64,000 bases of DNA, from assembly GCA_028829895.1 (NCBI GenBank), contig CM054179.1, positions 41,659,617-41,723,616 on the forward strand, in the 5' to 3' direction. This DNA comes from Sinotaia quadrata. Its lineage: Eukaryota > Mollusca > Gastropoda > Architaenioglossa > Viviparidae. The notes beneath the pieces are model-generated. The model saw only the letters and a list, made by a program, of their open reading frames with translations. It ran no database searches and was not told the origin of the DNA. How positions within the stretch are numbered: position 1 is the first letter of the stretch; every line of letters begins with the position of its first letter. The position numbers were made by a program, and so were the translations under genes. Shown here in pieces: positions 51,201-62,400 of the stretch.

Positions 51201-53927
51201 TTTCAACTTCAACATTTTTGTTCCTTTACTTCTGAGTGTACTTCAACTTACTATTCATTTGGAGTGTACTCAGTTTAACTTACTATTTCTTTCCTTTTAA
51301 GTATACTCAGTAACAGTTTGCCATTTCTTTCCTTTAGAGTGTACTCAACTTCAACTTACCATTCCCTTTCTTTTGAGTGTACCTCAGTAATCTCACTTCT
51401 GCTAGAAGGCTGAATTGCATGCTGACATTAATAATGCTTTGTGTGCTGTGTTTACTAATTTTGTCAGAAGTATAATAAGTTAAATTTTGTGGTAATTATA
51501 GTATTTCACTCATTATTTTCTTTGTAATCTTTCTTTTCCATTCATTTTTTTTTTTAATGGGTTGTCATGGATGTAATTTTGTCTTCAGAATTATATATCA
51601 TCACTTCTTGTGACATTTCCCCACCACTTGGCACTGTTATAGATTGGTTAATATTACATAGCGTAGGACTTACACAAGTTATAATTATTAGATTAGTCTA
51701 CTGAATTGATTTAGTTTTGCACTGTATTGTAAATATGCTAATTAACTTGATTATGATTTCTGTTTGTTTGCACTGGGTGATCATCTACCTTAAAAGTTGA
51801 AAAAGCATACATGTAGTTGTAGCTTCATGCAACACTCAAAAGGATATATAGAGTAGATTCCTGGTTATCTGGGATCAAATTAAGTGAGATGCAGATTATC
51901 ACAAATGCTTTTCAAACATTAATACCTGTGCATGCTTATACAGAATATTAGGTATGATTATAAGAGAGTGGCTTCATAAAGACAGTGCAAAATTATGGGA
52001 TGCAAGAAAGCATATATATCAAAACAACCAAAGACAGTTCAGTCAAATAGCAAAGGACTGTGATCACACATGATGTATGTTTTGCTTACACAAAACTTGA
52101 AAGTGAAAAGAGTTACCCAGTCATGCCAGAGTGTAATATTTTTCTTCTTCTAAATTCTTTAGAACAAAACTAGACACACTTAAAAAAAAAATCTCAATAT
52201 ATGTGAGAGTCAAGATTTCTAAATAAAGCTTTAGCAACTATACACTAGGTGGCATGTTGAAAAACAAAATAAGGTAATTGAATTTGTATGTCATCAGAAA
52301 ATGATGAAAATTTGCACCATATTGTCATCAGGATTAAGCAGGTTTTTTAATTAACATTTTATTTTTAAAGTTAATTAACTTTAACCACTTAACAGAAGAG
52401 TGAAGGAATGACAGTTTGGATACTTTTGAAAGCGCATTATGTTTTCTATCTCAAATTGAGACTGAAGGGAGAATATAGTGCATCTTTTGGTTGATGAACT
52501 GATAACAGATTCAATATTTGTGAGAGTTTTTTTTAATGTATTTTATATAGATGATAGATTTGACAGTTTTTCAATTATCTGGGTGTGTTTGTTTTTCTTA
52601 ATTAACCTGTATAATCAAACATCTACTGAACAAACTGTCTGGCAAGAGTATCTTCATTTAAGCTCGTGGAAATAGTGGTTGTAGATATATATATCAAATG
52701 CTTGCTCTTTTTCTGTTAATATATTAATTGATTTCATTATCACTTTTCAAGTGCTACTTTTGTATTGCTCTTTCCTTTTTTTTTTTTTCATCGCATTGGG
52801 GTGTTAAGGGTTTTTTAAAAAGTATGTTGATGAATGGTCATGTCACATTGTTGTGTATTATTTATTATTATTTGACAGTTACATTTATTATCTTTTCTCT
52901 TTGAAGTTCTTTTACCAGTCATGAAACAAATGCTGCTAGTTAATTGATTGTATATATGTTATCATTCTTTATTAAACCATTGACTTGTTTCTCATTTATT
53001 TGTATTTGTTAGGTTGGGGTTTTTTGTTTGTAGATTTTAATTATTTTATATTGTTACTAGAATATATTATTCTATAATATTATTTTTCTATTTTAATATT
53101 TTGTGTGTAATTGCAGCCTTTCTTTTAAAGCCTTAAATGGTAGTTGTATGTGTGTGTTGATTGGTCTTGAGTTGTGTAAATGGAGTTGGTTGTGTGTGAA
53201 TTTAGGTCAAGTAGTACATGTTTTGAAGCACATTCTCAAATTGTTATCTATGGTTGAGTAAATTATTCTCAAGCACAAAGGCAGTTTTGATTTTTGGATT
53301 GCTTTATATTTTGAAAAAGGACAGCACCAGAGGTCTGCAAGGCCAGAACAAGAATGATCTACAGGTGATGTTTGCTTTTGGTGCTCCGCGCTTTCAGATT
53401 TAGTCACGTGTGATAGAGCACTGCTCTCTAACTGTTAAAGGTCCATGAGGTCTCTTGCTTCACGTTTGGAAGAAATTATATTACATATGTAGCAATAACA
53501 AAATGTTCATTTGTTTATATTTTGTATGAATAACAAATATACTTTTTAACTAATGACACAACTGCTTTGCTTTTAACACCAATTTGTAATTAGTTTCTAG
53601 ATTTCTTGTATTTTTATGCACCTTTTAATGCCACTCAATACTGTTTATAAAAACTTTGTGATGATATTTCTTCTTCTGCCCTTTATATTGCAGATTGTAA
53701 TCCAATCTTTTAGTTAATGAGTCTTGAAAACATATAAACAATTAGGAGACCTCATGTGCCTTTATCATGAATACATAAACATTTATACAGTCTTGTATAT
53801 CTTTATTTAAACATTCTTTTTCCTTTTTCTTTCTTTTTTTATGTCTGTTTTTCAGTCAGAGAGATTGCCCAAACCGCCCAAACCTCCTGACAAGCCCTTG
53901 ATGCCGTATATGAGATACAGCAGAAAG
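39338..53927 (+). CDS. SMARCE1: SMARCE1/BAF57, SWI/SNF subunit with HMG box, 5' portion only
   Basis: Five coding exons join in frame: 39338-39380, 42218-42261, 43210-43302, 48804-48827 and 53856-53927, giving 92 residues. The last exon reads [20 protein letters not shown], the start of the BAF57 HMG box, which is almost invariant among animals, and it stops at the lysine before the VWDQ of known family members, consistent with a conserved intron position. About 72 variable residues rich in S, P, T and Q precede it, comparable to the vertebrate N-terminus. The protein is a nuclear subunit of BAF-type ATP-dependent chromatin remodellers; its HMG box binds DNA, and the coiled coil that contacts the complex lies beyond the window. 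No further exon was found between 53928 and 64000, so the next intron exceeds 10 kb. Confidence 0.9.
42218..42261 (+). CDS. SMARCE1: SMARCE1 second coding exon
   Basis: 44 bp after acceptor tttgtttcag. It encodes [15 protein letters not shown] with the shared first codon and ends at AAAAG|GTATGT, phase 0. Confidence 0.78.
42530..42690. repeat. Possible dispersed repeat with CCTTGAAAA motifs
   Basis: Several CCTTGAAAA / CTTGAATT motifs in about 150 bp in the SMARCE1 intron, a pattern seen in some interspersed repeats. Boundaries unclear. Confidence 0.25.
43210..43302 (+). CDS. SMARCE1: SMARCE1 third coding exon
   Basis: 93 bp, phase 0 at both ends, between tttttatag and TCA|GTAAGT. It encodes a low-complexity segment containing [14 protein letters not shown]. 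The PGF..NP pattern resembles the vertebrate TPGFVGYNP region. Confidence 0.8.
43583..43665. mobile_element. Possible pogo/Tigger-like terminal fragment
   Basis: ACAATGAAACCTAGGTTATC followed by TTTCAAGGGACTA resembles the terminal sequence of pogo/Tigger-type elements (CAGT-AAACCTCGGTTATC). Only one end is recognisable; from memory of the motif class, not a search. Confidence 0.3.
43860..44005. repeat. Tandem duplication of about 70 bp, two copies
   Basis: CAACTTTTGGTATCAAAAAT followed by TTCAAAATTGTTT occurs twice, with a related leader. Confidence 0.85.
44809..44971. mobile_element. Decayed hAT-type non-autonomous element
   Basis: Starts CAGGGTTTAATAGCAGGAG and ends GTTGAGAAAGGTTG, flanked by ATATATAT on both sides (a low-complexity match). 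The interior GCAGAGCCCTGGTGTTTCAC...GAGGTCGCTGCAG resembles a widespread class of hAT MITEs with repeated GGTTC-type blocks. Termini are diverged, so the limits are approximate. Confidence 0.45.
44980..48803. other. Rest of the 5.5-kb SMARCE1 intron
   Basis: AT-rich; short frames on both strands have no recognisable products and no tandem array of note. Confidence 0.45.
48804..48827 (+). CDS. SMARCE1: SMARCE1 24-bp microexon
   Basis: Acceptor aacttcag, exon of exactly eight codons (QSKASSGQ), donor CAG|GTGAGA. Both neighbours are phase 0, so skipping it keeps the frame. Likely an alternatively spliced cassette. Confidence 0.6.
51190..51385. repeat. Degenerate repeat of about 40 bp, five copies
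   Basis: Copies share TTCCTTT..GAGTGTACTC and CAACTTACCATT. In the SMARCE1 intron before the HMG-box exon; the rest of that intron (48828-53855) is AT-rich without other clear features. Confidence 0.65.
51849..51920. mobile_element. Possible pogo/Tigger-like terminal fragment
   Basis: AGAGTAGATTCCTGGTTATC followed by GAGATGCAGATTATCAC resembles a diverged Tigger-type terminus. No opposite terminus was found nearby. Confidence 0.3.
53856..53927 (+). CDS. SMARCE1: SMARCE1 exon with start of HMG box
   Basis: 72 bp after a strong acceptor (tgtctgtttttcag). It encodes [20 protein letters not shown] then YSRK. Donor AAG|GTAATA; a second in-phase donor lies 12 bases downstream (53939). Confidence 0.93.
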
Positions 53928-55734
53928 GTAATAGGAAAGGTTTGTCCAGTGTTCTATCAAGGAACAATTATCACCATTTCTACGTGTGTAGAGGAATGGT
54001 AGAACTTTGTGGTTGGTGTGCTCAATGTGTGTGCATGCTCACAGCAGATGAAGTAGATTAGGTCATGCAGTCTGCACTGCAAACTTAATAGAGCCAGAAA
54101 TGTTCTCACTTAGAGCTAGTTTAATATTTAAAATGACTGGAATGCTATTCTGCTTCTCAAAATTATTTTTTTTTCAGCTGCTTGAATATTATTTCTTTAC
54201 TCTTAGGATTAAGGGAATAGTTTGGATGTGTGAGAACTGATCAGTGCAATGTAAGTTAGCAGTGCAGATACATGAGTTATTCTTGTAGTGTAAAATGATG
54301 TAATGCTCCCAAGACTTATTGTGGAGAATTTTGTAGTAACTCAAGTTTATATATTGATTTAAAAAAAAAATTCATTGCTAAAAGTGGTGCACATAATTAA
54401 AAATAGAATATCTTCATTTTTTTTTCTCATTAGATTAATTAGATGTTTCTAACTTTTAAGATTTTTGAAAATGCTATTATTTTTACTTTATTTTTGTTAA
54501 TCATCATGGTTTGTCTTTTCTTCTGTATTTCAGTCTAGATGCAATTTTATTTTTGTCCTTAATACCAATTTTTTTCACTATTAACGTGTATTTAATTTAC
54601 CTGAGGAATAGAATTCTTGTTTTAATTTAGTTATTGGATGTGTCACAAATAGAGCTTTTATGTATGTTTTTGTTTTAAATTATGTCATCTAAAGCATTTT
54701 AAATACCTGTGTTAAAGCACTTTTTTGTTTTCAACACTGCATGCCAAGCAATCTTCTGCACACATTTTGTATTAATCATATATAAGAAAGTGAAAAACAT
54801 GCAAATTCACTTATAATTTATAATATATTACCAATGATTTTTCTTTGCATCAGCCATTTTGGATCCTTTTTCCTTTTATTTTAAAATTTATACTATAGGT
54901 GTGATCAAAGAGTTCTTAATTCTTTTACCCCTAGTCTATTTCCACAAAATGGCACTTTTAGAGTTTGTGTTGTTGTGTCTGAGTTTTGTTTGTTAGTGTT
55001 GTTTCTTTTCTTGATTACTGAGTGCATGTTTATCAAATTCATAGTTAATTTATCTTTTCGTAAATTAAATGTAGAAAGTACTAATACTTAATAGGAGTAA
55101 AATTGTGTGCATACATGCAACAGCAGATATAACAAAACTTCTTAGTATTTTAAAGTGTAAACAACAAGACTTTAAATAATGAAATAAGAAACAATTTTAT
55201 ACTTATGTATTAACTGTCAAGAAGTGAACAAAGGGCAACTACATGATCTGTGTAAAATAATAGAAAGTAGTTTATTTGTTTTCTTTCACAACAGAGCCAT
55301 ATAATAATAATAAATTAACACATTCTTCAGAATACTTTTATTTTACTTAAGCCATTTGAACATTAGAAATAAAAAAAATCTTGTTGTTATCTTTGCACTA
55401 ACATATATGAACTCACATTAGTAAGTAAATGGAAAGTTGTGTGTCAACTGTCATGTATTAAAATAAAATTTAGTATGTTCTCTTAGTATATAACTTTGAA
55501 TTACATTAGAATGTAGAGTAATAACTGTCCAGGCACCATTCTTCTAGCCATTCCCCAAGTACTGTTGTGAAAGTCCTATCTTTTTATATTCCTGCTGGTC
55601 CCACACTATTTTACTATGTAGCAGTTTTGATCATTTTTGCTGACACTAGTCATCTCTGATTGAGATAACTATCACTAGATGCTTTCTTTGTCACTTAGCA
55701 TCTCTCTATGACTAATGATTCCAGTGCTAATTCT

Positions 55735-55925
55735 GATGAAAGGTGAGGTCAGTTAAATAAGATATACACTCAGTTATTTGTGTCACTTGTTTGTTCATTG
55801 TCACCCCATGACTACATTGCTTATTCTGATGAAAGGTGAGGTCAGTCAAATAAGATATACACTCAGTTATTTGTGTCACTCGTTTGTTCATTGTCACCCC
55901 ATGACTACATTGCTTATTCTGATGA
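55735..55925. repeat. 93-bp tandem duplication, two copies
   Basis: Copies begin GATGAAAGGTGAGGTCAGT and differ at only a few bases. Confidence 0.9.
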
Positions 55926-56067
55926 CAGGCAAAGTCAGTCCACTGCAGTGTGCACTCAAGTCATTTCTGCCATTTTCTTCTTTGCCATTTATGAGTACAT
56001 CAATTTCAGTGCTCATTGGGGGCAATAATTAACGCTCATTCAGTTCTACCAGTTTTTGCTTTAAAAT

Positions 56068-56262
56068 CATTTATTGCAATTTGGGCATTATGAAACAATT
56101 ATTACAAATTGAGCATTATGAAACAATTATTACAATTTGAGCATTATGAAACAATTATTACATTTTGGGCATTATGAAACAATTATTACAATTTGAGCAT
56201 TATGAAACAATTATTACAATTTGAGCATTATGAAACAATTATTATATTTTGGGCATTATGGA
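56068..56262. repeat. 31-bp minisatellite, about six copies
   Basis: Units of GCATTATGAAACAATTATTA plus CAATTTGA or CATTTTGG. Confidence 0.92.
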
Positions 56263-57104
56263 ATGTGTTAAAGTAACTCCCTCACATTTGTTGGTGGAAA
56301 TAACAAACATGCACTGAAGAATGGAAACACTTTTCATAACATCTCAGTTTCAGATTACTATAATTTGTAATAAAAATAGTTAGAGATAGGACCCTATAAA
56401 TACATTTTCAACTGTTAGTTTCATTTTAATTCACAGTTGATAACACTTGATACTGTCAAACAAAATTATATATATACTTACAAGTTTATTATATCATATG
56501 TAACTTTAGGATCTGTATCTGTCATGTAAGTGCATTTTAACTTGTTCCACATGATGAGTTCACTGCATGAGCTGGTGGCTGTCTGTTAAGTCTGGTCCCA
56601 TTTTAAGCTGTCTGTGCAGAGAGTTTGTTGGGTCATAGTCTGGCATGGTAACTCATGAAACCATTTAAGCACAAATGCTTTTAGATAGTGGTGTATGCTG
56701 AAAGAAACCCACAGGAGCTATTTTAAGAATAAATAGTTTATGTTTTGCTTTAACAAAATATTTCAGTCTCATAGTGTAATATTGTGGATTTAATTTTTTT
56801 TTTTAAAAGACTTAGTCTGTAGCATAACCAGGACCCAGAGTAAACTTTAAAAAAATAATTGAAGGATATTTCAAGCCATTAGCAGCACAAAGCAGAACTT
56901 TTATCATTATGATCATTAGTGAATATTGAATTTGATCAAGACCTCCCCATTCTCAATAAATCTGTTAAATATCTCTTCTGCTTTGTACACAATAGCATTG
57001 AACTTTTGATAATAATGATGGTAAATAATAAAAGATGACTTAATTTAACACTTAATCATATAAAATCTCTATAATATTTACACAAACTTAAGGTCTTTTC
57101 AGAA

Positions 57105-57370
57105 AATAGGATAATATAACTAAACCAAAAGAATGCACATACATATAATACTATTAAGAGTTATACAATCTACACAAGGTCTTAAGCATATAAAAAATAG
57201 GATAAAATATTTATACAAACTACACAAGGACTTAAGCATATAAGAAAATAGGATAATATAACTAACCCCCCACCCCCAATATGAATGCATATACATATAA
57301 TATTTACACATACTATACAAGGTCTTAGGTATATAAGAAGATAATACTGTATAACTAAACCAAGTGAATT
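57105..57370. repeat. Degenerate repeat of about 60 bp, four copies
   Basis: Units share ACACAAGGTCTTAAGCATAT and AGGATAATATAACTAA. Confidence 0.75.
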
Positions 57371-59294
57371 CGCACACATAGTGAAGAATTTTATGAATTT
57401 ACAAATGTACAGTTTGAAGAATAAAGGAAAAAAGATGTAGTTTTATTCAAACAATAGTAGCTGGTGCACAAGAAAAGAAGGAACAAAAGTTTTTAAATTT
57501 AATATCTATAAATCTTTTTCTAGTTTAATAGTTGACTACAGATGTGAGAAACTTTTGACAGATTTTTTGCAAGCTTTTTAATTTGCCAAGGAATCAAGGT
57601 TGCAGGGGCTCAGGATTCCAAGTTTTAAAGGCCAAGGAATCTCTTTAAAATGTCATGCAATGAGTTATTTGCATTATTCCTTATTAATTTGCAAACAGAA
57701 TGGAAACTTTTTTCCCACACACATAATAACCTACAAAGCAGTATTTGAAATAATGTGCCCATTACATATAAGCATCTAACACAAGCACTTGCATATTAAT
57801 TAATGTTATTTCATGACATCCAGCATGACAGATCTGTTTTCTGGTTTATACTTCAATAGCCATTGACTAATGTGTTTTTGTACTAAGTTTTTGAGAGTTT
57901 GTACAACATAATGCAAGTTAAAGCAATAGATTTTAAAAAGTTAATAACAGCATTTGAGAAGAGCAAAATAATTATGTTTTGTTGGTAACACCCTTTCACA
58001 TCACTTATATTGAGTGTTCTTTCTTATGCTTTCTATTTTTTTGTTTGGCTGTTTTCATTCATGAGGTGGGCTTTTTTTCCTACTTATTCTAGTCTAACGC
58101 TGTACATTTATTATCATTTATGACGTTTGTTTATGCTCTGCATAGGAAACTCCTTGTAGTTTTTAGTTGTTGGAAATAATTACATCACAGGAAACACTGG
58201 ATCTCTGTAGTTATGTGAAACACTTCCAGAATATATAAATTATCCTTATTTTGGAAATAAAATATTATATTGTTGTACATTGCCTTTTTAGCTTGTTAAA
58301 TTCTGCCCATATAAGCAAACAACTCATAAATGGGCATCTTGTTAATCAAAAAAGTCTAAAGATAAGTTAGATAGCAATTAGCATTGCATTTAATTATCTT
58401 AAGAACATTTCGTACAGATTTTGGAAGTGTTCACTTTTTTAGTTAGTTGAGCTCACAAATCAAAGTTTCTTGTTCACTTAATGAACCAGTTTCTTTTGTA
58501 AGCAGTTGACTGATGCTTGAAGATATCTGATTTAAGACTAAAAGCAGATTTTAAAAAACAATAAATACAGATTGAAAAATATAAAAGTATTTATGAAATA
58601 ATTAAGAACATTACATATCTGCAGTAATTAATTTCTGAGTTTAAAGATGTTTGTAGCAATCTTATATTGCAATAAAACTGTGTTCACAAGTGAGAAATTA
58701 AACAAAATTGTTGAAATTTGCTCTATGTTTAGTATAGTTATCATATCTAATTTATTTTGAGGATTTTTCAATTCATCATTTTTGATTGATTTTATTTTAA
58801 TATTTTTTCAGTCATGCACTTACTATTCTGTGTGCAGTGTTATAGCTCCATTACTCTTCAGTCTCCCTAATCTGTCAGTCAGCATTCGGAAATTGATTGT
58901 TTTATACATTAATGTTCATGATAAGCAAAGTATTGTAAATTAATGGTTGGAGGCACAATTTTTTCACTTAAAACTGCTTAAGAAGAGTGCAAATAGCGAC
59001 ACATAACAATGCTTGCTTTAGAAAGCAAAAGTAGGGAAGGGCATTCTCTTCAGAATATGATTTAAAGTTAAACTTTTTGTTATGGTACCAAAGTCACAAT
59101 AGTGCTATCTTTGCTTTAAGTAAAATAATGTACAGGTTTTATTAAAAAAAAACAAGCTGAAGTCACCATGGATAGACAAAACCAAAATTAAGCTGTATGC
59201 TTGTACATGTTTTAACTTCCTTTTCTATCACCTTTCTGACTTGAGTACACACATTTCATTCCAGCAGAGCTAAGAGCAGGTCAACGATATAGAG

Positions 59295-59466
59295 CAGGGA
59301 TGCACAAACCACAGCCCGAGACAGGGATCTGTGCGGCCCCCGGAGGACTTTACATTATTTGTGGGGTTTTTTCTACTGAGCCATCTATGTGCAATCTGAC
59401 TTGCGGCCCTCCACGCACTATCAATTGGAAATTTTTCCCTCTGGCCTAAAAAGTTTGTGCACCCTG
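59295..59466 (+). mobile_element. Short deletion derivative of the same hAT family
   Basis: 172 bp with ends CAGGGATGCACAAACC and GTTTGTGCACCCTG, and the internal sequence TGCAATCTGACTTGCGGCCC shared with the 34.6-kb element. Flanking 8-mers ATATAGAG and GTATAGAG match at seven of eight positions. Located in a SMARCE1 intron. Confidence 0.75.
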
Positions 59467-62400
59467 GTATAGAGAAATCCTCCCTCCACATACATTAGTG
59501 CCTTTTGGAAGTGTAAGAAAATCTTGAGATAATCTCTCAACAGTATTTCAGTATTTAGTAGTACCTATATAAGATTTCAGAATGTTTGGGGACTGGTGTG
59601 CTAAAATTTCTTTTCTTGTTTTATATTGGACTATGATTGATGCTGATAATAATTGGGATTAGGGAGGCTGGAGTTCACTCCTTCAAGAAGTTTCTTTTTG
59701 CAATCTCCACTTGGAGCATTTTCCCATAGTCTTTCTGTGCTTTTGCTGCTTGTAGATTTAAAATATCATTGAACTGTACAACTAATTGTCAACTTTGCTT
59801 CTTTTCTTTTGTTTTTATTTTTATTTTGCACCTGGTCTTTCTACTTAGGTAAGTGTCGAATATTTTATTTGCAAATACCCAAAACTTCCTAATGCTATAT
59901 TTGATCTATTTCCTTTTTTTAATTTTCTTTCTGTTTGCTATTTCCTCATATTATTTTATTTTTTTTAAATACTTCATCCATTTCTTTTCCTTTTTTTTTT
60001 GTGTGGCCATAGTGTATTATTAGCACTTTGTTAGAGGGTATTCAGCACTTAATCATTTCTTGCTGTTTTTATTGAGTAGGTGATTTAAAGCTTTAAAGTA
60101 TCACTCCATTTATTCATAGTATACATTTCTTTTAAAAATTGTTAGTGAAATTATACAGAGAGTAGTAATTTATATTAATTATTACATATAAATACCATGT
60201 ACAGTGACTAAATATTAAGCTTTGCTTCATTGAGATCAATGCCTTATTAAAAATTGTAAAAAATGCCTACTGCTGATTAACTAGCCATCTCAGGTTTGAG
60301 GTTACAAGCAATGAGTAAACTTGTTTCCTGATGTATTTTTTGTTTATTTTATATGGTTTGTACAAGAAAGCCTTTACAAGAGAAAGAAATATATGTCTTT
60401 TGAATTCTTACTAAAGGATGTAGTAGTAAAATCCAACCTCCACTTTGTTTGAATAGCATCCCTCTAAAAGTTATTTAGAAATTTTGATAAAGTTTTTTAC
60501 AGTGTATATATATTTATATATTTTTTTCTTTTTAAGAAATACACATATAGGATCTTATTTTATTTTATTTTTTAAATGACCCACAATTTTTAATGTTTAA
60601 AGACATTTAACAAAGAAATATACACAATTTTTTTAGATTTTGTAATTTTCAAACTTAGTTTTGCTTGTTTAATTCTTTGATATAAAGATTTACTATTGCT
60701 GTGAAAGATTAAATTGAATTTAAATGATATTGATAATATGGCTAAGAAATTTTTTTAAAAAAGATAATTCTGATATAAACATAAAATCTTTTGAGTTATG
60801 AGTATGTAACCCTGTACTGATATTCTTGATGAGTATTAATAACAAAACATAGGTGAAGTCACTATATATATAGTGTATATGATTTAAACAGAAATTAGTC
60901 TAATATTTTTAATAAAGTTGGGGTTGTGTAAGGGGCCTGAAATTAATAAATTATTATTGATTCTAAAAGCATCCATTTGAAATATACTAATTATTAATGA
61001 AACATTTTGACTATTTTTATTTAATTGCAAGCAAATTATAGATTTAAAAAAAAAAAATTATACTGGTGGTTCTCACATATATTGATTCCTATAGAGCTGT
61101 CACAAATCATTGATCATCTTAAACCCAGCCCTTTCTTCTGCATAGATGAAATTGATATATATATATATCTATATTTCATCTATATATATATATAATATAT
61201 ATATATATATATAAGTAGTAAACATATAGAACCCATTTCATATCAATAATCTATCTGCCATCCACACACCACCATCAAAAATTGTTAATGGAAATAAAAG
61301 ACCTGTTTACCCTTATATTTGCTGGAATTATTATGGAAAACTGAAAAATCATATTGTTACAGGTGATAATTGATAAACAATGGACATTTGGAATTTTCTG
61401 ACATTAATTTTACTTCTCATAATTTCTGCCTGAAAATTGGGAGAGATTGGGTATGAATTGAACTGTATGAAAGTTATAGTTATACCCTTTCCTGAGTTTC
61501 CTTTGAGTCTGTTTAACCACACAAATAAGTTATTTGAATAGTTACAAAATATTAAACATGCCCCTTAGTATGGCCTATTTAGTTAGTGTACTAAGCTCAC
61601 TGAGTTATTTCTCAGGCTGCCAGTGTTAGTCATGTCCATCTGATAATTTTAGTGTTCCTATTATCTTACTAATTGGAACAAGTTATAGTAAGTGATACCT
61701 GTCATTTTCTATAAGGTGCATTTTATCCATATTGTGAATGTAAAATATGTACAATGTCTACACCTCACTTAGCAAGAAAAAAGTGCAACGTTTTGTTTTG
61801 AATTTGATCTGTTAATGTAATACTTAAGAAATACATTTATAATGAGATAGTTTTTGTTCTTAAAAAAAAATCATCACACCAACATGGAATGTACTAAGTC
61901 TTTTACTGATGTATAGCATGTTTAACTTTGAATTTGTAGCTTACAATTGGAAATCAGAATGTACATTTATTGTGGAATTGTATTTTTAAACTGTTTAAGT
62001 AAAATCTTATCATTATAGATAAATTAAATGGGGGGGGGGGGGGGGGGCTAATACCAATTTACATCTATCATCAGTAACATTGTGAATAATTTGTGTCACT
62101 CTTTATCTGAAGCAACAATACAGTTGTGTTATTCAGCATTTTATTTTAAATCGATTCAATACTAAATATTAAATTGTAATTGAATTGACAATTTTATATT
62201 GTGGGTTTTGCTCTGTTATTTTTGAAAGTGAATTGGATTCTGTTAGCCATAGAAAATTGCTTGATTTGTTAGCCTGCACTTTAAAATGTCATCGAAAGAT
62301 TTTCCCCTTGTGTAAAATCAGTATATCGTGTTACCTATGGAATTAAAAAAAAATTGTTTTTTTTCATATAAAATGTTCATGTATTGTATATGAACTTAGA

